Source: Gimesia benthica (GTDB lineage Bacteria; Planctomycetota; Planctomycetia; Planctomycetales; Planctomycetaceae). Taken from it: DNA of 64,000 nucleotides. The DNA lies in NCBI RefSeq assembly GCF_009720525.1, contig NZ_CP043930.1, positions 1,895,501 to 1,959,500 of the forward strand. The letters run 5' to 3'. The stretch's first letter is position 1. Every line of letters starts with the position of its first letter. A model generated the notes under the pieces. That model was not told the DNA's origin. It was given only the letters and a program-made list of their open reading frames with translations, and searched no databases. The position numbers were made by a program, and so were the translations under genes. Below, piece after piece: positions 44,676 through 55,109 of the stretch.

Positions 44676-46129
44676 ACCAGTATCTCCTCAACAATTCTGG
44701 ACGGTTCGACGCCCGTAAGTTTAAAATCAAGTCCCTGATGTCGATACGTAAATCGCTCGTGATCAATGCCCAGCAGATGCAGTACGGTCGCATGCAGGTC
44801 GCGGACATGCACCGGGTTCTCGGCCACGTTGTAACTGAATTCATCGGTCATGCCATAGGTCATCCCCGGCTTGACTCCGCCCCCGGCCAGCCAGGTCGTG
44901 AAGCACCGCGGATGATGGTCGCGGCCCCCTTCAGGACTGTTCCATTTACCCTGCCCCGCCACTCCGCGGCCGAACTCTCCACCCCAGATCACCAGGGTCT
45001 CATCCAGCAGACCGCGCTGCTTGAGATCTTTTACCAAGGCAGCACTCGCCTGGTCGGTATCGCGACAACGGGCCACGCACCAGGAACCGAGGCGGCTGTG
45101 ATGATCCCAGTCCGGGTGAAACAGCTGCACGAACCGCACGCCCCGCTCGATCAACCGCCGTGCCAGCACGCAGTTGGCCGCGTAACTGCCGGGCCGACGT
45201 GAATCGGGACCATACAACTCAAACGTCGATTCCGGCTCGTCGCTTAAATCATTCAGCTCGGGAATACTCGACTGCATCCGCCACGCCATTTCGTATTGCC
45301 GGATCCGGGTTTCAATTTCGGGATCCCCGGTCTGCTCGAGCCGCATCTGATTCAGTTCCGCAATGCCGTCCAGCATCCCCCGTCGGATCGGCCGCGGCAT
45401 CCCGTCCGGATCGCGCAGATACAATACCGGCTCTTTCGCGTTTCGCAGCTTCACTCCCTGGTAACGGGACGGCAGAAAACCGCTGCCCCAGTAATGATCA
45501 TACAACGGCTGATCGCTGGGCCGCTTCATCTTGGAGATCAACACCAGGTAGTCAGGCAGATTCCGGTTCTCGCTCCCCAGTCCATAACTCGACCAGGCTC
45601 CAATCGATGGTCGCCCCGGCAGCTGATGCCCGGTCAGAAACTTCGTCATCGCGGGGGCATGATTGATCTGATCGGTGTTCATCGACTTGATGAAGCAGAG
45701 CTCGTCCGCGACTTCGCCATGAAAAGGCAGCCACTCGCCCAGAGTCGCCCCGCTCTCGCCATAGCGTTTGAACTTCGTCCGCGAAGGCATAATCAGCTGC
45801 TTCTGATTAGCGGTCATCGTCGTCAGACGCTGTCCGCCCCGTACGCTTTCGGGCAGTTCCTTCCCCGCCCACTTCATCAGGTTGGGCTTATAGTCGAACA
45901 GCTCAATCTGCGACGGTCCCCCCGACTGCGTCAAGAAGATCACGTTCTTCGCTTTGGGTGGCTTGTGCGGCAGATCGGGCAGACCAATCGCTGGTGCTTT
46001 CTCAGCCGCTTGACTGCGAGTCGCTTCCAGCAGTCCCAGTGCCATCGCGCCCAGGCCAACGCCTGCGCCCTGCCCCAGAAAATAGCGGCGGGAGACTTCC
46101 AGTGCCGACTCTTCCAGTGGCTCATTCAT
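44672..46129 (-). CDS. DUF1501 family protein
   Basis: A 485-residue protein with VSRRYFLGQGAGVGLGAMALG, a twin-arginine-like signal. Family segments include IFLTQSGGPSQIELFDYKPN, VIWGGEFGRGVAG and DHHPRCFTTWLAGG. It overlaps the preceding PSD1 gene by 8 bp (ATGAATGA) and the following esterase gene by 4 bp, showing tight translational coupling through three genes. Confidence 0.88.
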   Translation of the reverse strand: MNEPLEESALEVSRRYFLGQGAGVGLGAMALGLLEATRSQAAEKAPAIGLPDLPHKPPKAKNVIFLTQSGGPSQIELFDYKPNLMKWAGKELPESVRGGQRLTTMTANQKQLIMPSRTKFKRYGESGATLGEWLPFHGEVADELCFIKSMNTDQINHAPAMTKFLTGHQLPGRPSIGAWSSYGLGSENRNLPDYLVLISKMKRPSDQPLYDHYWGSGFLPSRYQGVKLRNAKEPVLYLRDPDGMPRPIRRGMLDGIAELNQMRLEQTGDPEIETRIRQYEMAWRMQSSIPELNDLSDEPESTFELYGPDSRRPGSYAANCVLARRLIERGVRFVQLFHPDWDHHSRLGSWCVARCRDTDQASAALVKDLKQRGLLDETLVIWGGEFGRGVAGQGKWNSPEGGRDHHPRCFTTWLAGGGVKPGMTYGMTDEFSYNVAENPVHVRDLHATVLHLLGIDHERFTYRHQGLDFKLTGVEPSRIVEEILV

Positions 46130-49100
46130 GGGTAATCGCCTCGTCCAGGTTAAAGATCATACTCGCAACCACCATCCAGGACGCCAGCTCATCGGGTGCA
46201 ACCTTGCTTTTTGCTGGGGGCTGACCTACATCGAGCAGTTGCAGCGCGGCCTCAGGGTGACTCTGATAATAATCGCGTGACTGCTCGTACTCGCGGGCCA
46301 GCACCGTCTGCTCCCGCGCAGTTAATTCTCGGGACAGAATCCGCTGTGCGATGAAATTGATGCGATCAGGCGGCTTCTGCTCCTGCTGAATCGCTGTCCG
46401 TGCCAACTCACGTGAAGATTCCAGAATCGTCACGTCGTTCAACAGGGTCAGCGCCTGCAGCGGAGTGTTCGTCCGCCGCGGCTGCACTTCGCAGACCCGC
46501 CGCTGGGCACTGTCAAACAGAAACGTCGGCGCACTCGAACGCCGCCAGAACGCATACAGGCTCCTGCGGTACTGCGCCGCTCCCTGGCTCGGTTCATACG
46601 TAAAGCGTCCCATGAACATCTCGGCCCAGACCCCCGGCGGCTGGTAAGGCATCACCGGCGGTCCTCCTTGTGCCGGGTTGAGTAGTCCACTGGCCTGCAG
46701 GGCCGCATCGTGAATCATCCAGCTGGGCAGACGGAAACGGGCTCCGCGGGCCAGCAAGCGGTTCTCCGGATCGCGGGCCAGCAGCTCGGGAGTGACGTCG
46801 CTTTGCTGCTGATACGTCCGGCTGGTGACGATCAGTTTCAGAATGTGTTGCAGATCCCAGTCATGTTCCATTAACTCCACGGCCAGCCAGTCCAGCAGTT
46901 CCGGGTGTGTAGGTGGCTCTCCCTGCAGACCAAAGTCGCCCGGCGTCCGTACCAGTCCGGTGCCAAAACAGAGCTGCCAGAGATGGTTCACCACCACCCG
47001 CGCGGTCAACGGGTTCTGTTCTGCCACCAGCCACTGTGCCAGGTCCAGCCGGTCTTTCGTTTTCTCAGCAGGCAGCGGCAGGATCGCTTCCGGCACCGAG
47101 CGGGAAACTTCTTTACCATGCTTGTCCCAGACGCCCCGCTCCAGCACATACGTCTTCCGCGGTTCTTTGCGTTCGGCCAGTACCATCACCGACAGTTCCC
47201 CGGCCGCTTTTTTAACCTGCGCCAACTGGGCGTTCGCCCGGTCCAGTTCCGCCTTCCTTCTCTGGTAGTCGGCATGGTCCACCAGGAACTGTTCCAGCAG
47301 ACGCTTTCTCAATTTCGGATCCAGTTGGCCCGGCTCTTTCACTTTCGCCTTGGCCAGTGCCTCCAGCGGCATCGGATCGAGTGACCGCACCGCCTGCCCC
47401 GGCTGATCGGTCAGCAGCAGTCGGAACCGGCCGATGTTCGCATCCCCCTCGGTGGAGCGATGCAGCATCACAAAGATCAGTTCTTCCCCCGGCTCCAGCA
47501 CCAGTGGTTCCGCCAGTGCAAACACCGCCGTATGCTGCTGGCGGGCCGAGTACGTCTCGGTCGTCCAGCCGTTACGGGGATCGTCATCCAGCGTGTCTTT
47601 GATTTTGCCGTAGTTGCGACCTTTGGCTGACTTTTCGACATCCGCCACCGCAGAGGCTATTTCGATGTCGCGTAACTGGGAACTCCCCTCGCGACGCACC
47701 TGCAGCTTGACATCGGTCAGAATGAATTCACCGGTTTTTCCCCGTGATAATTTTCCATCCGTGTGCGATGCATGCGGAAAGACTTCCAGCCGCAGTCCGG
47801 TAATCCGTGGCAGCTTGGTCGAAGCAATCAGCCGATAGTCATCCTGGCGCAGGACAGGCCCACTCGTCTGGATAACCCCCTCGGCTTCCTGTTTCAACAC
47901 CGTCCCTTCCACCGAACTCAGCCCGGTAATCTCTGGCTGATACCAGGACTGAAAATCCTGTTGTTTGACTCTTTGGATCTGCTCCGCCAGCCACGGTTCG
48001 AATTCCGCTTCCGCCTGTTTGCGGGCTGCGGCTTCCAGCGGCTTCCGGTCCTGCACGACCTGCTCCGCCTCTTTAATCGCCCGCTCCACCAGCGGTGATT
48101 TATACTTCAGATAAGGCTTTGCCCGGCTCCCCGCTTTGCCGTCCTCGTCAATACTGTTGAAGAAGGCAAACAGGCTGTAATAATCGGCCTGCGAAATGGG
48201 ATCGAATTTGTGCGAATGACACTGGCAGCAACCCAGCGTCAGCCCCAGCCAGACGGTCCCCGTTGTATTCACCCGGTCGATGACATAATCGATTCGCGAC
48301 TCTTCCGGATCGCGGCCCCCTTCACCATTGGTCATGTGATTCCGATGGAAGCAGGTCGCCAGTTGCTGCTCGGGACTCGACTTCGGCAGCAGATCGCCGG
48401 CAAACTGCTCGACTGTAAACTGATCGAAGGGCTTGTTCTCATTGAACGACTGCACCACCCAGTCCCGCCAGGGCCAGTTTGTGCGGGTCGCATCCTGTTG
48501 AAACCCGTCCGTATCCGAATAGCGGGCCAGATCCAGCCACCACATCGCCATCCGCTCGCCGTAATGTTTTGATTTCAGCAGACGGTCTACCAGCTTCGCA
48601 TACGCTTCCGGCGAATCATCATTCACAAACGCGTCGACTTCAGCCGGCGTGGGAGGCAGCCCCGTCAGATCGAAGGAGACCCGGCGGATCAGGGTTCGCT
48701 TGGCAGCAGCCGGGGAGAGCGACAGCCCTTCAGCAGCCAGCTTCCGCTGTACCAGCACATCAACCGGATGCTGCTTTGTTTCTTTCGCGTTGAAATTCAC
48801 CTTCGCGGGCGGCTCAAACGACCAGTGCCGTCCCCACTGTGCCCCCTGTACAATCCACTTGCGGATCGTCTCGATCTGTGACTTCGTCAACGGTTTGCGG
48901 TGTGAGTCCACAGGCGGCATCAGCAGGTCACTGTCATCAGTACTGATCCGTGCCAGTAACTCGCTCTGCTCCGGCTTCCCGGGAACGACCGCAGTCGTAC
49001 CGTCCCGATCTTCGATTGCCGCTTCACGGAGATCCAGCCTGAGACCGGCTTCGCGATGTGTGGGATCGGGACCATGACAGTGAAAACAACGATCCGAAAG

Positions 49101-49208
49101 GATCGGCAGCACATCACGGCTGAAATTCACCTCATCTTCCGCAAGACAGACTGTGCCTGTCACTAAAACAGCTGAAAACGCGATGAGAAATTTGAAGAAA
49201 TCAGGCAT
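46122..49208 (-). CDS. PSD1 (DUF1549/DUF1553) cytochrome c protein
   Basis: 1028 residues from the ATG at 49208; a TTG lies nine bases upstream. A signal peptide is followed by PSCyt1 with CFHCHGPDPTHREAG and LLMPP, DUF1549 with FDLTGLPPTPAEV and CCQCHSHKFDP, a central ~250-residue beta-rich insert, and DUF1553 with VVVNHLWQLCFGTG. The insert, with LEPGEELIFVMLHRS, may be a carbohydrate-binding sandwich and is absent from the 850-residue relative. It leads an operon with DUF1501 and esterase genes. Confidence 0.87.
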   Translation of the reverse strand: MPDFFKFLIAFSAVLVTGTVCLAEDEVNFSRDVLPILSDRCFHCHGPDPTHREAGLRLDLREAAIEDRDGTTAVVPGKPEQSELLARISTDDSDLLMPPVDSHRKPLTKSQIETIRKWIVQGAQWGRHWSFEPPAKVNFNAKETKQHPVDVLVQRKLAAEGLSLSPAAAKRTLIRRVSFDLTGLPPTPAEVDAFVNDDSPEAYAKLVDRLLKSKHYGERMAMWWLDLARYSDTDGFQQDATRTNWPWRDWVVQSFNENKPFDQFTVEQFAGDLLPKSSPEQQLATCFHRNHMTNGEGGRDPEESRIDYVIDRVNTTGTVWLGLTLGCCQCHSHKFDPISQADYYSLFAFFNSIDEDGKAGSRAKPYLKYKSPLVERAIKEAEQVVQDRKPLEAAARKQAEAEFEPWLAEQIQRVKQQDFQSWYQPEITGLSSVEGTVLKQEAEGVIQTSGPVLRQDDYRLIASTKLPRITGLRLEVFPHASHTDGKLSRGKTGEFILTDVKLQVRREGSSQLRDIEIASAVADVEKSAKGRNYGKIKDTLDDDPRNGWTTETYSARQQHTAVFALAEPLVLEPGEELIFVMLHRSTEGDANIGRFRLLLTDQPGQAVRSLDPMPLEALAKAKVKEPGQLDPKLRKRLLEQFLVDHADYQRRKAELDRANAQLAQVKKAAGELSVMVLAERKEPRKTYVLERGVWDKHGKEVSRSVPEAILPLPAEKTKDRLDLAQWLVAEQNPLTARVVVNHLWQLCFGTGLVRTPGDFGLQGEPPTHPELLDWLAVELMEHDWDLQHILKLIVTSRTYQQQSDVTPELLARDPENRLLARGARFRLPSWMIHDAALQASGLLNPAQGGPPVMPYQPPGVWAEMFMGRFTYEPSQGAAQYRRSLYAFWRRSSAPTFLFDSAQRRVCEVQPRRTNTPLQALTLLNDVTILESSRELARTAIQQEQKPPDRINFIAQRILSRELTAREQTVLAREYEQSRDYYQSHPEAALQLLDVGQPPAKSKVAPDELASWMVVASMIFNLDEAITHE

Positions 49209-49617
49209 GATAATCAATGCAGATTGAGATTCAGGCAGGAGATCGAACGGAGGTAGCCGGATAGAATCACTTCGGCTTTATTCATGGTACTTACGCCCCT
49301 CCCCCAGGTCCAGAGAAACCCTTTTCATGCATTCTGGAATACGGTTCGCATGCATACTAAATCCTGATTTTTCTTCCCAATGAAAAATACATCAGTACAA
49401 ACTGATCAGTTTTCCGCAATACATCCTGAAAAATGCCCCGGGCCCCACGGTCTGTTCACTTCGGATACGGAAAAAAAGATTGACACGTAGATTAACTCAA
49501 TTATTATTAATTAGTGATATTTACTTAAATAACTATCCTATATTTCGCGCTCTTAAATACATTCAGTCGCTCAATCAATCGATTTCCGTTTATCATATTT
49601 TATTAAGGAAATGAATA
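49209..49617. other. intergenic region between divergent genes
   Basis: 409 bp, AT-rich in its right half. It must contain promoters for the PSD1 operon (minus) and the DUF1559 gene (plus). One promoter-like sequence is listed separately. No gene or notable repeat is seen. Confidence 0.5.
49480..49507 (+). promoter_or_regulatory. sigma70-like promoter upstream of the DUF1559 gene
   Basis: TTGACA (49480-49485), a 16-bp spacer and TATTAT (49502-49507), in an AT-rich setting about 110 bp ahead of the start codon. Confidence 0.5.
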
Positions 49618-50574
49618 ATGGGCACCCACTTAAGACGCAAAGCATTCACATTAATTGAACTACTGGTCGTCATCGCAATTATCGCCATTTTGATTGCTTT
49701 ACTCTTACCAGCTGTTCAGCAGGCACGGGAAGCGGCTCGCAGATCTCAGTGCAAAAACAATCTCAAGCAACTGGGATTGGCCTTCCACAACTACCATGAC
49801 ACCTTCAGCTGCTTACCCAATGGCAGCCATCCCACTCCCACCTATCCGGGCGGTGGTTACCATATGGGCTGGGCTCCTAAAATTTTCCCCTACATTGATG
49901 AGGCAACCCGGCTGCACGCCATGGAAGCCTTCTCCCCCAACCCGATCAGTGAGCTCGCTCCCTGGCGAATCGATGCCGCACCGCACAATGGCCGGAACGA
50001 AATCTGGGGACCCATTCCCGTTTTTGCCTGCCCTTCATCCGCGTTAGGAAATCGATCTCCCGATATCGTGAATTCAACCCTTCCCTGGATTGTCAGTCAT
50101 GGAGCACTCCACTATCGCGCCTGTGCCGGTCGTGTTGAAGATGTCACCAACCCTTCGGACTCGAATAACTACCGCTGGGCCAACACCGGTCTGATTTTCC
50201 CACAGAGCAAAACCAGATTCCGCGATGTCATAGACGGGACAACCAACACAATTCTGCTTGGGGAATCGTCGTCTTCTTACGGCTGGTCCTCTTCGATGAA
50301 AGCCGGCTGGGGCGGAATTCAACCCTGGACCTGGGGCATGTACTGGTACACCGACACCAGACGTCTGATGCTGGACAGTAAAAACATTCAGTTCCCGATT
50401 AACTATCGTGGAAGTTTTGGCACGAACCACACCCCTTTCACCAGCTACCACGTTGGCGGAGCACACTTTCTGATGGGTGACGGCTCTGTCCACTTCATCA
50501 GTGAGAATATCGATCTCGCACTGTTCAAAGGACTAGGCACCAAAGCCAATGGTGAAGTCCTGGGTGAATGGTGA
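49618..50574 (+). CDS. DUF1559 prepilin-like protein
   Basis: A 318-residue protein with the pilin-like N-terminus [18 protein letters not shown] and the DUF1559 ending [31 protein letters not shown] lies ahead of the start. The small lipoprotein gene follows after 125 bp, repeating the arrangement at 36062-37482. Confidence 0.9.
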   Translation: MGTHLRRKAFTLIELLVVIAIIAILIALLLPAVQQAREAARRSQCKNNLKQLGLAFHNYHDTFSCLPNGSHPTPTYPGGGYHMGWAPKIFPYIDEATRLHAMEAFSPNPISELAPWRIDAAPHNGRNEIWGPIPVFACPSSALGNRSPDIVNSTLPWIVSHGALHYRACAGRVEDVTNPSDSNNYRWANTGLIFPQSKTRFRDVIDGTTNTILLGESSSSYGWSSSMKAGWGGIQPWTWGMYWYTDTRRLMLDSKNIQFPINYRGSFGTNHTPFTSYHVGGAHFLMGDGSVHFISENIDLALFKGLGTKANGEVLGEW

Positions 50575-50699
50575 TCTAACCACCTGAAATGGTTTTCTCC
50601 CGGAAAGGGCGTCTGTTCTTTCCGGGAGTGATTTACCATGACCGGAATTGGTTTCATTCAATCCCTACCACACCTCACTTTACTACCAGGGTATTTCAG

Positions 50700-51188
50700 A
50701 TGATCTCCCGACACATTCCTTCTACCTTTAGAGAATTTCGTGATCGTTTCGTTCAAGCTATTATTTTAGTCCTGCTGATCTCAATCTGGGGCTGTGGAGA
50801 CGGTCATCCGGCTCGCTCTAAGGTCACAGGCAGCGTCAGTTATAATGGAGAGCCGCTGCATATCGGCTCGCTGGTCTTTATTCCCGTCGGTGGCGGTCCA
50901 CCCGCACAGGGTAATATCGACCGCGATGGCAACTATTTCATGGGAACCTTCGATGAATCGGACGGCGTGATCCCCGGCGAATACAAAGTCATGATCACCG
51001 CCATGACCAGCGAAGGGGGGTCCGGCCTCCCGGAAGATGCCGTCAACGGCAATGCCGGTCCCGTGTCTGTCATTCCAGAATGGTACGGCGATCTCGAAAA
51101 CTCCGGTCTTGTGGTCAAAGTCGAACCAGACAAACCCAACACCATCGACTTCCCACTGACCGATGACAAACCCAAAAAGGCCAACTGA
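50700..51188 (+). CDS. small lipoprotein with carboxypeptidase-regulatory-like fold
   Basis: A 162-residue lipoprotein from the ATG at 50700 (AGGGT upstream), lipobox SIWGC. The mature part opens KVTGSVSYNGEPLHIGSLVF and includes GVIPGEYKVMIT, the regulatory-like beta-sandwich also found in the gene at 37060. It is presumed to be co-expressed with the DUF1559 protein. Confidence 0.8.
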   Translation: MISRHIPSTFREFRDRFVQAIILVLLISIWGCGDGHPARSKVTGSVSYNGEPLHIGSLVFIPVGGGPPAQGNIDRDGNYFMGTFDESDGVIPGEYKVMITAMTSEGGSGLPEDAVNGNAGPVSVIPEWYGDLENSGLVVKVEPDKPNTIDFPLTDDKPKKAN

Positions 51189-51209
51189 GCCTGTTCCTGT
51201 TCTCACCCC

Positions 51210-51248
51210 CGACCTGACGCAGATCAAACACTGATCTGCTGCAGGTCG
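51210..51248 (+). terminator. hairpin, possible terminator
   Basis: A 17-bp stem with two mismatches (CGACCTGACGCAGATCA against TGATCTGCTGCAGGTCG) and a 5-nt loop, 21 bp after the lipoprotein stop. No T-run follows, so it may end transcription weakly or stabilise the mRNA. Confidence 0.5.
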
Positions 51249-51470
51249 GGAAACAACTTTCTAACGACTCCCCATTTCTGCTCCCCGCCAGTTCCTCCCC
51301 GTTCGGCTGAATTCGAGCCTTCCCATACCCAGGTGTACGCGAATCTACTGGAATAATGGCTTGTTCCCCGTCAAAACTCTCTATAATAATAGATACCCGC
51401 AATTATCACTCGACTACCCTCTCCGGAAATGCGATTTCGTTCCAGCGATCGTTTCCCTTAAAGAGCATTC

Positions 51471-53363
51471 ATGACTACACATTCGCGTACCAGTCGCCAG
51501 CAGTTCGAAGAATATAAAACGGAATTTCGTGAAACCCAGATCAAGGCCCAGCAGAAACAGGCGTCTAACCGGGACCGTTCCTCCTGGGAACTGATCCGCA
51601 GCTTTCTGGGACTGCTGAAAAACTACCGTGCCTCCGTACTGTTGTCATTAGGCACACTGACGATTGCGACCCTGCTCGCCTTAATTCCACCTGCGGCCAC
51701 AAAGTTCGTGGTTGACTATGTCCTCGATCAGAAACCACTGCCCGTCAATCTCCCCTCGTGGATCCCGCATAAACCCTGGCCAATGCTGGTCACAATCACT
51801 GTGGGTGTGATTCTGATCTCGATGGTGCGTATCGCTCTGCAGATCTGGGGACGCTGGCAAGCAACTCGCATCACCAAGTTGATTCAAATGAAAGTCCGCA
51901 AACTCGTCTTTGCGCACGCCGTCCGCCTCCCCCTGCACCGCGTTCAGGAACTTAAATCAGGTGGTGCGACCAGCATTCTCCGCGAGGATGCCGGCAGTGT
52001 CGGCGAACTGGTCTTCGGTATGCTCTACAATCCCTGTCGCGCCATCATCCAGTTACTCGGCAGCTTGATCATTCTGGCCTGGGTCGACTGGCGTCTGTTA
52101 CTGGGCGCATTGTTTCTGGTGCCGCTGGTCTACCTCACACATCGCACCTGGATCAGTCGGATTCGTCCGCAACATCGCAAGGTCCGTCAACAACGCGTCG
52201 CCGTCGATGCCCTGGCCACCGAATCATTTGGTGGGATGCGCGTCGTGCGTGCCTTCGGACGACAGCGTTCTGAAACCGCACGCGTGCTACGCGGCAACCA
52301 TCTGATGGGCCGCCAGGAACTCTATGCCTGGTGGTGGTCGCGACTGATTGAAATTGTCTGGGAAACCCTGATCCCGATCGCTTCGGCCTGCCTGCTCCTC
52401 TACGGCGGGTGGCAGGTTTTACAGGGAGAACTCACGCTCGGTGACCTGGTGATGTTTCTGGCCTACCTGCTGATGCTGCTCGGTCCGCTGGCCGTGCTTG
52501 CGCAGAGTACCGCTCAGTTTCAAAACAGTCTCTCAGGACTGGATCGCGTGCTCGATCTACTCGCCGAGCCCCGCGAAATGGAATCGGCCACCGCCAGAAA
52601 AATCAGTCGAGCAGATGTGGAAGGCCGCGTCACTTTCCAGGATGTGAATTTTCAATATCCCGGCTCGCTGCAATATGCCCTTGAAGACATCTCGATTGAT
52701 ATCGCCCCCGGCGAAACCATCGCACTGGTGGGTCCCAGTGGGGCGGGCAAAACCACCTTCTGTAATCTGGTCGCTCGATTTTACGATCCAACTTCAGGAC
52801 AGGTGCAGCTTGATGGTCAGGATTTGAAAGACCTCGATGTGGAAAGTTACCGGCACCTGATCGGTGTCGTCGAACAGGATGTCTTTCTGTTTGATGGTTC
52901 CGTCGCTGAAAATATCGGTTATGGGAATCGACACGCGGAATTATCAGAAATTCAACGGGCTGCTGAAGTCGCGAATGCCGATGAATTTATTCAGCAACTG
53001 CCACAAGGTTATCAGACTCTCATTGGTGAGCGGGGTGTCAAACTGAGCGGCGGACAACGACAGCGTCTGGCCATTGCGCGTGCGATTCTGGCGGATCCCC
53101 GTCTGTTAATTCTTGATGAAGCGACCAGTAACCTGGATACCGAAAGCGAACGCCTGATCCAGGACAGTCTCGCCACATTGATGCAAAATCGCACCTGTTT
53201 TGTGATCGCCCACCGCCTGAGTACGATTACTCACGCCAATCGAATCGTCGTCTTTGAAGGGGGGCGCATCATCGAAACCGGCACACACGAGTCTCTCATG
53301 GAGACTGACGGCAAATACCGGGAAATGGTCCTGCTGCAGACCAGCCCCGCCGAAGTCAGCTGA
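51471..53363 (+). CDS. ABC exporter, fused permease and ATPase (MsbA-like)
   Basis: A 630-residue half-transporter. After a ~45-residue charged cytoplasmic N-terminus come six likely transmembrane helices (about 50-330). The ATPase domain has Walker A GPSGAGKTT (~421-429), signature LSGGQRQRLAIARAI, Walker B LLILDEATSNLD and the switch histidine in IAHRLST. It is expected to homodimerise and export lipids or hydrophobic compounds. No partner gene is adjacent. Confidence 0.9.
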   Translation: MTTHSRTSRQQFEEYKTEFRETQIKAQQKQASNRDRSSWELIRSFLGLLKNYRASVLLSLGTLTIATLLALIPPAATKFVVDYVLDQKPLPVNLPSWIPHKPWPMLVTITVGVILISMVRIALQIWGRWQATRITKLIQMKVRKLVFAHAVRLPLHRVQELKSGGATSILREDAGSVGELVFGMLYNPCRAIIQLLGSLIILAWVDWRLLLGALFLVPLVYLTHRTWISRIRPQHRKVRQQRVAVDALATESFGGMRVVRAFGRQRSETARVLRGNHLMGRQELYAWWWSRLIEIVWETLIPIASACLLLYGGWQVLQGELTLGDLVMFLAYLLMLLGPLAVLAQSTAQFQNSLSGLDRVLDLLAEPREMESATARKISRADVEGRVTFQDVNFQYPGSLQYALEDISIDIAPGETIALVGPSGAGKTTFCNLVARFYDPTSGQVQLDGQDLKDLDVESYRHLIGVVEQDVFLFDGSVAENIGYGNRHAELSEIQRAAEVANADEFIQQLPQGYQTLIGERGVKLSGGQRQRLAIARAILADPRLLILDEATSNLDTESERLIQDSLATLMQNRTCFVIAHRLSTITHANRIVVFEGGRIIETGTHESLMETDGKYREMVLLQTSPAEVS

Positions 53364-53629
53364 ACTGAAATGACTTTCAGGTAAAACATCAATTCCACAA
53401 AACCCCTCGCGTGCGACATGTTCCAAATTGAAAACCCCTGCATGCATGCGTACAATTTGATATATGAAGTAAAAGTGTTTTCCCACCTGAAACATTCCTC
53501 AACCAATATTACTGTCTCAATCACCGACTGCGTCATGATCAGGATGCCGTCGAGATACCTTAACAGCCCCTTTCGTTTTACTGGTTATACTTAAAGCACC
53601 GGGATGCCCCCGGAAAGGAAGAGACTCGA

Positions 53630-54882
53630 ATGAACGTATCGGAACACCGAAGCTACCCGTTCCTGATTAAAATCAGCATGACGACTGCCCTGCTGGCAGG
53701 ACTGACCTGCACGCAGACGGGTACAGCACAGGCTGCCGAAAAAAAATCAAACAAAGTGCAGCTGGGCACAGATGAACTCACGCTGGGAGTTCCCGGCAAA
53801 GGCCCCCTGACCAAAGCGGAAATCAAAGAATGGCTCGACAACCCCGAGAATCACCAGATTCTGGAAGTCACGCTCCCCCTCGGCCTCAGCGCCGGTCAGG
53901 CCCAAATGCAAGGACTCAAAGAAAATCCCCTCACCAGGGCCAAAGTTGAACTGGGACGCCAGCTCTATTTCGACAAGCGTCTCTCGTCCGATAACACCAT
54001 CAGCTGTGCCAGTTGCCATCATCCCGATGAAGGCTGGGGACGACACACACAGTTCGGCATCGGTGTCCGGGACCAGGAAGGGGGCCGTAACTCGCCCATC
54101 AGCTACAACCGGATTCTGAGTGGTCCTCAGTTCTGGGATGGACGCGCCGCCACTCTGGAAGAACAGGCCGTCGGACCGATCGCCAACCCGATTGAAATGG
54201 CTAACACGCATGAGAACGCCGTGAAGACTCTCAAGAAGATCCCCGGCTATCAGATGCAGTTCAAGAAAATCTTCAAAGACGGCGTCAACATTGACAATGT
54301 CGGTAAAGCAATCGCGGCTTTCGAACGTGCCGTGGTGACCGGGCCTTCTCCCTTCGATTATCAGGAACAACTCAAGCCGTTCCTCAAACTCGACAAAGAA
54401 GATCTGGTCGACTTCAAAGAAGAATATGAAGCTGCCCTGGCGATGACCAAAAAACATCCCATGTCAGACAGTGCCAAACGTGGTATGAAACTGTTCTTCA
54501 GCGAAGAAGTCAACTGTGCCGCCTGTCACCTGGGTCCGAACCTGGCCGATGAAAAATACCACAACCTGGGCGTCGGCATGGATGCAGATAAACCGGACCT
54601 CGGTCGCTACGAAGTCACCAAACAGGAAAAAGACAAAGGTGCCTTCAAAACACCCACGATTCGTAACGTCGAACAAAGTGCACCTTACATGCACGATGGA
54701 TCGCTGGAGACACTCGAAGAAGTCGTGGAACACTATAACAAAGGGGCACACCGAACCCCTGGTTGAGTGACAAGGTCAAAAAACTGAACCTGTCGGCCCA
54801 GGACAAAAAAGACCTGGTCGCCTTCATGAAAGCCTGCACCGGCCCCTTCCCCAAAGTAGAATCGGGGCGGCTGCCTGAATGA
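53630..54882 (+). pseudogene. di-heme cytochrome c peroxidase, apparent one-base frameshift near the C-terminus
   Basis: A signal peptide is followed by two CxxCH heme sites, ISCASCHHPDEGWG and VNCAACHLGPNLAD, in the bacterial CcpA/MauG peroxidase layout. The frame closes at 54766 after VVEHYNKGAHRTPG. In the next frame the coding text continues KGGTPNPWLSDKV and then LSAQDKKDLVAFMKACTGP to 54882, as expected for the family end. One additional G in the GGGG run near 54740 restores a 417-residue protein. A homopolymer sequence error is the simplest reading. The enzyme would reduce periplasmic hydrogen peroxide. Confidence 0.85.
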
Positions 54883-54911
54883 GGCTGATGTAGCATTGTG
54901 AATTAAATTCG

Positions 54912-54943
54912 ACAGCCCGGCCGAGAAGCCGGGCTGTTTTTTT
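54912..54943 (+). terminator. intrinsic terminator of the peroxidase gene
   Basis: A perfect 10-bp GC-rich stem (ACAGCCCGGC / GCCGGGCTGT), a 6-nt loop and seven T residues, 30 bp after the restored stop codon. Its position fits the longer reading of the gene. Confidence 0.92.
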
Positions 54944-55109
54944 GTCAGCACATCAGTCAGGAACATCTTCCTTCCCGTGGAACATCAGGTTGATTTACGA
55001 CCGTGAAACCATATAGTCTATAGCCAACATTTCAGACGCCAGCCACGTGTCCGGTATCTGATCTGTTTTCCCTCAATGTTTCACGAAACTGTCATCACGA
55101 GGACTACCC

